Of a stretch of 64,000 bases of DNA, positions 27,301 to 36,300 are shown one piece after another. Location: assembly GCA_014843695.1 (NCBI GenBank), contig CM026394.1, forward strand, positions 38,397,623 through 38,461,622, given 5' to 3'. The translations under genes were made by a program, and so were the position numbers. The DNA comes from Archivesica marissinica. Lineage: Eukaryota; Mollusca; Bivalvia; Venerida; Vesicomyidae. Each line of letters begins with the position of its first letter. Within the stretch, counting starts at the first letter, position 1. Below the pieces are notes generated by a model. It made no database searches. It saw nothing but the letters and a program-made list of their open reading frames with translations, and was not told the DNA's origin.

Positions 27301-30300
27301 AAACGCAAAAAAAATCTAAAAAAGAAATTTACCTCTAGTTTAACCTGTAACCTCCAATCACGCCTAAAGTTGCTTTTGCAAGCAGCATAGAGCCAGATCA
27401 AACTGTACAGAACTTGACGTCTGATCAGGCTCTATGCTGTTTTCTATTCGGATAGTGGAGTTAAATCACTTGTCTGAAAATAGCTAACAACGTAGTTACT
27501 GATCAGTAACGCCGCGGCTGATCTGGATCTATGTTGTTTGCACATTCCACCCAATTTTATTCAGCAGGTTACAGGTTAATTACTTCAGTATCGCTCGCGT
27601 AAAACATTTCATCTGTGTTATTGTAGTTCAGTGAGACAGAGATGCCATGCTTTGTTCACCGATGAACTCATCAACTCGGAGCATCAGATTCTAACCAATC
27701 TATACCAGACATTCCTCCTCGCAATGTTCAAGCTTCATGTATATATAAACCAACTACCGTACAAGCAAAGAACTGAAAAGAACACAAAGTATTTTTTGGG
27801 TAAATATGCATATTACTTCAAGCGTGTTTTTACGTTTATTTATCATCGCTACCGGTTGCCCATTTGAGCGATGCCTCCTGAAGAGATTCATTTTAGATTT
27901 TGGAGGATAGTGCATTATACAGACAGAGACCCACTCCAGTGTCTCCTCTGGTTCTTTTACGTGCACGGTGTAAAGCACCGACACGAGACCTCGGTTTAAC
28001 GTCCCTTATTAAAGACTGTTAATTTTATTAGGGTCAGACGGGGGATTGAACCTGCGATCACTGTATTACCAGTCCAGCGTGTTACCACTGGACTACAGGT
28101 CTGTCATAGTGTAGGGCAAGCTGTTAACTCTTTGGAAGCAGTGGTAGCGCTTTCACTTCAGGTGCGAAAGGCCCGGGGTTCGATCTCCGCTTGAGCCTTT
28201 ACGATTGTGCACTTAGGCAAGGCATTTAAATTCCACATGCCTACTCTCCCTCGTTGCGATGGATTCCATCAGGAATGAGGTCTCGAGAGTGATTAATGTA
28301 AGTTGCAAGAACTTGTTTCGCAATCAAGTTAAAATAAATTAGTATAAACTCATTCTTTGCATGTTAACGGCGAAAAATAACAGTAAAATATTCATGCATT
28401 AGAATTGTGTCGTTATGAAACAATTGTCGTGTCTCATTTATATGAAAAAGTTGGCAGTTTCTTACGGAGGTTGGTGCACCCAAGTACTGGTTAACCGCTG
28501 GAGCCTGCCCAGGAAAGGTGTTGTTAAGTAAACTGCCCGCCGGCGATATAGCCCAAAATGGTGCTGATGCAGGCATAAAACCCGAAATATAACATAACAT
28601 AACAATGAAACAATTGTAATGAAATTTTATGAATAGCATATTTCCAGAGTTTTCAGTTACAAATAAGAAAAGCACTGTCCGAGTATCGAACCCGGGACAG
28701 TTCGATTCCAAATCCAACGCTCTACCACTGGACCACGGACGCCACACATTAATGACTTGTCTGCTACAATTATTTTAACTATTTATTACCCAGCATGCAA
28801 ATAGTTAATACTGAGACACTTGGAACCTAGGTTTTCGAGAACTAATTGCACTTTGTACGTATTAGCTCCGCCTCCCCATCCATTATTGGCAGACAATGAG
28901 TTACATCTCTAACTTTCTATTACCTCCCTTGGCAGATAAAGTCTGATTTATTCGAATATGTGAATACGTCCTTTTAGTTAGAATCCTTTGTTTTTACTGT
29001 TATTCCCTAACCAGATGTTGTGAAACAGTTGGCAGTTTCTTACGAAGGTTGGTGCACCAACTGATTAACAGCTGGAGCCTGCCCAGGAAAGGTGTTGTTA
29101 GGTAAACTACCCGGTGGCGATATAGCCCAAAATGGTGCTGATGCAGGCGTAAAACCAAAACAAACCCAAACAAATTGTTGTTGTAAAATTTGTAAATAAT
29201 GTATTTATGATAATTATCAAAATCGTGTTAATTAACGGATAGCATTGTTTTACAAATAAGTACCCATTGCATATACTGTAAGAGATCTGTCGAGATATAG
29301 TAATTTAATAATCATATACGGTCCGCCTCCGTGGTCGAGTGGTTAAGGTCGCTGACTTGTATACCACTGTAACCTATCATCACTGATGGTCACGGGTTCG
29401 AGCCCCGCTCAGGCCGTGTCTCATTTATATGAAAAAGTTGGCAGTTTCTTACGGAGGTTGGTGCACCCAAGTACTGGTTAATAGCTGGAGCCTGCCCAGG
29501 AAAGGTGTTGTTAAGTAAACTGCCCGCCGGCGATATAGCCCGAAATGGTGCTGATGCAGGCGTAAAACCCGAATCATAACATAATATAACATAACAATAA
29601 TCATATAAAACAATAGTGGAATACATTTGCTAGCATGTTGTGCAAAGGAAACAACGATAAAATCAGAGGAAATTACGGAGCCAGTTATATGTAACATAAT
29701 AGTGTTTGAAACGGGACTTTGATCCGACTTCGAGATAACCGGAGAATTCGACATAACCGACTTTGACATAACGGATGTAGATTGTACATGTACCAGGTTT
29801 TGAATGTGGTCAATTAATACTTGTCTGATCAGTTCCAAGCCTTGTTGCCCATATTCATTAACCTAATTGGCTCTGTTGAGTTTTGAAAGAGTATTCGCCC
29901 TTTGAATATGGAGAAATTCTTGTGATCATTTCAGGAGTTGTACAGGAAATGGCATGCGCTGTGAACCATATTGTTGTGAAATATCAGGTAAGTTGTTTCC
30001 CACACAAGTTTAACCTAGATATGCGTACACTAGATATGCGTGCACTAGATATGCGTGCACTAGATATACATGCACTAGATATGCGTGCACTGTGCACTAG
30101 ATATGCTGCACTGTGCACTAGATATGCGTGCACTAGATATATATGCGTGCACTAGATATGCGTGCACTAGATATACGTGCACTAGATATATATGCGTGCA
30201 CTAGATATGCGTGCACTGTGCACTAGATATGCGTGCACTAGATATATATGCGTGCACTAGATATGCGTGCACTTGCACTAGATATGCATGCACTAGATAT

Positions 30301-33300
30301 ATATGCGTGCACTAGATATATATGCGTGCACTAGATATATGTGCACTAGATATATATGCGTGCACTAGATATATATGCTTGCACTAGATATATATGCGTG
30401 CACTAGATATATATGCGTGCACTAGATATATATGCGTGCACTAGATATATATGCGTGCACTAGATATATATGCGTGCACTAGATATATATGCGTGCACTA
30501 GATATATATGCGTGCACTAGATATATATGCGTGTACTAGATATATATGCATGCACTAGATATATATGCGTGCACTAGATATATATGCGTGCACTAGATAT
30601 ATATGCATGCACTAGATATATATGCGTGCACTAGATATATATGCGTGCACTAGATATATATGTGTGCACTAGATATATATGCGTGCACTAGATATATATG
30701 CGTGCACTAGATATATATGCGTGCACTAGATATATATGCGTGCACTAGATATATATGCGTGCACTAGATATATATGCGTGCACTAGATATATATTCGTGC
30801 ACTAGATAGATATGCATGCACTAGATATGCGTGCACTAGATATGCGTGCACTAGATATGCATGCACTAGATATGCGTGCAGTTGTCCAGAAGTTATCATA
30901 TATGAAAGGCCCAATAACAACACCAACAGTGCTGACAAAGCACACCTTACTGCTATGTCAGTGTCCAGTGGGTAACATGTTGGACAGCGAATCCAGGTAC
31001 GTCTCACCATAATAATATTAACCCATTCAACACCAAGTAACTCACATGGACTGGTGCATGATATTAACCCATTCAACACCAAGTAACTCACATGGACTGG
31101 TGCATGATATTTTTAGACCAATAAATTAATAATAAAATTACATTTGGACCCGTTCATTTATCAAAATATAAAATATAAATAGTAAAATTATTGGCAAAAA
31201 GTGCAGATCCTGATGAGACGGCTCGTCATGAGCTGGCTCATCTGGATCATCATTTTTTATAAGTCTATATAGTCTGTGGGTTAACAGTCTTTGAGATGGG
31301 ACTATAAACCGAGGTATCATGTATCGGTGCTATACACCGGGCATGTAAAAGAACCAGTGCCCGAGGTTATAAAGCTTTCCTCATACTCGAGCTTGAAGTA
31401 ATTTGATTGGTAGATTTTGTCATTTTAACTCGACTGAACCAATTGGAAGCTTCTGTTGTGGAAATGCTATTGTGTTTTCAATGCCTGCGCTACCCAATTC
31501 TGTTAGTTTGCATACATTACATGTGTAAAATGGCGGGACTTGGTGGTTACGATCGTTGACATCAAATCACTTGCCCCTCACCACTGGTTCGAATCCCATA
31601 GGGCTCTCGAATTATTTCATGTGAGGAGGCTATCCAGCTGGCTTGCGGAAAGTAGGTGGTCCTATGTGGGCGCCAGTCTGTGTGTGCAATACTGCTAGGA
31701 GGTGCACGCGGGGTCCTCCTTCACCAATAATAGCTGACTTGTGGTAGGTCGGTGGTTCTACCTGGGTGTCCCTCCAATACTGCAAGGAGGTGCACCCGGG
31801 GTCCTCCTTCACCAATAATAGCTGACTTGTGGTAGGTCAGTGGTTCTACCTGGGTGTCCCTGCAATACTGCTCGGAGGTGCACTCGGGTCCTCCTTCACC
31901 AATAATAGCTGACTTGTGGTAGGTCAGTGGTTCTACCTGGGTGTCCCTGAAATACTGCTCGGAGGTGCACCTGGGGTCCTCCTTCACCAATAATAGCCGA
32001 CTTGTGGTAGGTCGGTGGTTCTACCTGGGTGTCCCTCCAATACTGCAAGGAGGTGCACCCGGGGTCCTCCTTCACCAATAATAGCTGACTTGTGGTAGGT
32101 CGGTGGTTCTACCTGGGTGTCCCTCCAATACTGCACGGAGGTGCACCCGGGGTCCTCCACCAATAATAGCTGACTTGTGGTAGGTCGGTGGTTCTACCTG
32201 GGTGTCCCTCCAATACTGCTAGGAGGTGCACCCGGGGTCCTCCTTCACTGTTAATAGCTGGTAGGTCGGTGGTTCTACCAGGGTGTCCCTGCAATACTGC
32301 AAGGAGGGTCCTCCTTCACCATTAATAGCTGGAACAAGTACATAATCCTGGATATATGAAGATATACTTTATAGAGGTTAGACTGTGCTCTCTCGTTGAA
32401 GATTATTGTACAAACTGTATTTTCAGACTGGCGACAGTAAGCTTATCAACAGGTCATCTGATGTCGTTAACTGGTATGTGCGTGTTATGTACCTTTACTG
32501 TTCGATTGATGCGCCGGGCCTCCTTGGGTGACTTCAAATTAATTGCCTGACCATAACCAGTCACCGCTGGACTGGAGGTTCGAATCCCACTGGGGTTGTC
32601 GAATTCTTTCATGTGAGAAAGCTACATGTATATAGCTGGCTTAACTCTTTCAACACCACAGACCTCTAAATAGGCTTACAAAAAGTGTAGATCCAGATGA
32701 GACGGCTCGTGACGAGCCGTCTCATCAGGATCTGCACTTTTTGCCAGTGATATGACTATTTTTAGACATAATTACCCATTTTGATAAATGAACTTGTCCA
32801 AATGTGATTTTCTGATTCATTTATTGGTTTATGAATATCATGGACCTGTCCATGTGAGTTACTTGGTGTTGAAAGGGTTAATGGTTCTACCTGGGAGAGT
32901 TGGAGAATCACCATATGACGTACGCTGTTACGTGTGACTTTAAACCACTAATACAAGCCAACCATAAACTACTGTTGGTTTGCAAGCGGGTGGACGGGTT
33001 AGCTGTAGGTTCTGTGGTGTTGAATTATTTCATAAGAGTAAGCTTTCCAATTGACTTGCAGAAGATCAGTGGTTCTATCTGTGTGCTTGAAGTACAGATT
33101 GTAGGGGCACCTTGGGGTCTTATTCCACCACTAAAAGCAGGAGCCCCCCCCCCCCATCTCCATAACTCGAGTCTTATTCCACCACTAAAAGCAGCAGCCT
33201 CCCCCTCTCCACAACTCGGGTCTTATTCCACCACTAAAAGCAACAGCCTCCCCCCTCTCCACAACTCGGGTCTTATTCCACCACTAAAAGCAGCAGCCTC

Positions 33301-36300
33301 CCCCCCTCTCCACAACTCGGGTCTTATTCCACCACTAAAAGCAGCAGCCTCCCCCCCTCTCCACAACTCGGGTCTTGTTCCACCACTAAAAGCAGCAGCC
33401 TCCCCCCTCTCCACAACTCGGGTCTTGTTCCACCACTAAAAGCAGCAGCCTCCCCCTCTCCATAACTCGGGTCTTATTCCACCACTAAAAGCAGCAGCCT
33501 CCCCCCCTCTCCACAACTCGGGTCTTGTTCCACCACTAAAAGCAGCAGCCTCCCCCTCTCCATAACTCTGGTCTTATTCCACCACTAAAGCAGCAGCCCC
33601 CCTCTCCAAACTCGGGTCTTATTCCACCACTAAAAGCAGCAGCCTCCCCCCCTCTCCATAACTCGGGTCTTATTCCACCACTAAAAGCAGAAGAGTCGCC
33701 GTATGATACATGTATACAATTTTTGACACCCCCCCCCCCTCCACAGAAACAAACCCGAAACAAGCTTCGTTCACAATATTATTTGGACAATTTCATTCAT
33801 TTTGTCAAGCAAGGTTCAGAGATCACTAGGTCAAGCAATGTCCAGAGATCACTAGGTCAAGCAAGATCCAGAGATCACTATGTCAAGCAAGGTCCGGAGA
33901 TCACTAGGTCAAGCAAGGTCCGGAGATCACTATGTCAAGCAAGGTCCATCACTAGGTCAAGCAAGGTCCAGAGATTACTATGTCGAGCAAAATCCAGAGA
34001 TCACTATGTCAAGCAAGGTCCAGAGATCACTATGTCAAGCAAGGTCCAGAGATCACTAGGTCAAGCAAGGTCCAGAGATCACTAGGTCAAGCAAGGTCCA
34101 GAGATCACTAGGTCAAGCTAGATCCAGAGATCACTAGGTCAAGCTAGATCCAGAGATCACTAGGTCAAGCAAGATCCAGAGATCACTAGGTCAAGCTAGA
34201 TCCAGAGATCACTAGGTCAAGCAAGGTCCAGAGATCACTAGGTCAAGCTAGATCCAGAGATCACTAGGTCAAGCAAGGTCCAGAGATCACTAGGTCAAGC
34301 AAGGTCCAGAGATCACTAGGTCAAGCAAGGTCCAGAGATCACTGTCAAGCAAGGTCCAGAGATCACTAGGTCAAGCTAGATCCAGAGGTCACTAGGTCAG
34401 GCAAGATCCAGAGGTCACTAGGTCAAGCAAGGTCCAGAGATCACTAGGTCAAGCAAGGTCCAGAGGTCACTATGTCAAGCTAGATCCAGAGGTCACTAGG
34501 GCAGGCAAGATCCAGAGATCACTAGGTCAAGCAAGGTCCAGAGATCACTAGGTCAAGCTAGATCCAGAGGTCACTAGGTCAGGCAAGATCCAGAGGTCAC
34601 TAGGTCAGGCAAGATCCAGAGATCACTAGGTCAAGCAAGATCCAGAGATCACTATGTCTAGCAAGGTCCAGAGGTCACTAGGTCAAGCAAGGTCCAGATA
34701 TCACAAGGTCAGGCAAGATCCAGAGACCACTGTGTCAAGCAAGGTCCAGAGATCACTATGTCAAGCAAGGTCCAGAGATCACTATGTCAGGCAAGATCCA
34801 GAGATCACTAGGTCAAGCAAGGTCCAGAGGTCACTATGTCAGGCAAGATCCAGAGACCACTGTGTCAAGCAAGGTCCAGATATCACAAGGTCAGGCAAGA
34901 TCCAGAGACCACTGTGTCAAGCAAGGTCCAGAGATCACTATGTCAAGCAAGGTCCAGAGATCACTATGTCAGGCAAGATCCAGAGATCACTAGGTCAAGC
35001 AAGGTCCAGAGGTCACTATGTCAGGCAAGATCCAGAGACCACTGTGTCAAGCAAGGTCCAGATATCACAAGGTCAGGCAAGATCCAGAGACCACTGTGTC
35101 AAGCAAGGTCCAGAGATCACTATGTCAAGCAAGGTCCAGAGATCACTATGTCAGGCAAGATCCAGAGGTCACACGGTCAGGCAAGATCCAGAGGTCACAA
35201 GGTCTTTGTGGCTTTCTTGTTATTTATGTAATAATGTTCCCTGTATATATTTGTTCCACCGATGTGACAATGTTATATGGTCCATTGATTTATATTTTGC
35301 TGTTTAGGTTATGTTTGAAGGCGTGTCTGGTGAAGTTTAGGAAACATCATTCGCAGTATAAGCTTATGTTGAGGGAGGTCAGGAAATGTCTGCTGCAGAA
35401 ACAACGGCGTTTGGTAATTACTGTTCCGTAGAGTTACCGTATTTACCCTATTGCTTGGGACACATCCATTGTCTTTAAAAATAATTATGTTTCAATTTCC
35501 AAAGAATTGGGACAGTGAACTTAGTGGGTATTTGTTTTGGGTGAAGTCTTTGCACATGGAGTCATTTATTTTTAAGCTATTTAATCGCTGTAGTAATTAT
35601 CACTGTAAGCACTATTTCAATTCAATTGCGTCATGTAAGCAAATTAGGTCAAAGATTTTGGAAATTATGAGCGAGAAATCAATGTTAGTAACACCAGTGG
35701 ATACGTTATTTATTGGTAAAATACAAGGTACCTTCAATATGTGTAATCTAGCTGGCGAATTGTATTAACCTTTTTTTGTTTTACGTTCGATTTATCATCG
35801 CTACCGGTTGCCCAAATGAGTGACGCCTCCTGAAGAGATTAGTCATTTTAGATTTTTGCAGGATAGTGCAATGATACAGACAGAGACCCATTCCAGAGTC
35901 TCCTCTGGTTCTTTTACGTGCACAGTGTAAAGCACCGACACGAGACCTCGGTTTAACGTCCCATCTGAAAGACTGTTAATTTTATTAGGGTCAGACGGGG
36001 GATCGAACCTACGATCCCTGGATTACCAGTCCAGCGTGTTACCACTGGACTACATATCCGTCTGTATTAACCAGAATATATTATGATTTTTATACAAACA
36101 TCTCGGGTAGGAGGGGGAGGGATAAAATGTTAAGTATAATTCTTCAAATACGCGCGTCATACAAAACCAGTTACATGCATCTGTGGATATTTATCATATC
36201 ATCCGTGATGTACATGATATACAACGAGAATTTCAACAAACAATGAACATGTTTTTAACGAGGGTGGTTACGGTCATTGACTTCAAATCACCTGCCCCTC

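Noticed and set aside
28668..28745. tRNA gene on the minus strand, and similar tRNA-like heads elsewhere
   Set aside because: A and B boxes are present, but acceptor stems do not pair and most heads continue into SINE bodies.
34654..35307. 217-codon + strand frame in the 26-bp array
   Set aside because: Repeat artefact; three overlapping frames are open at once over the same array. Only the exon after 35308 has TERT similarity.
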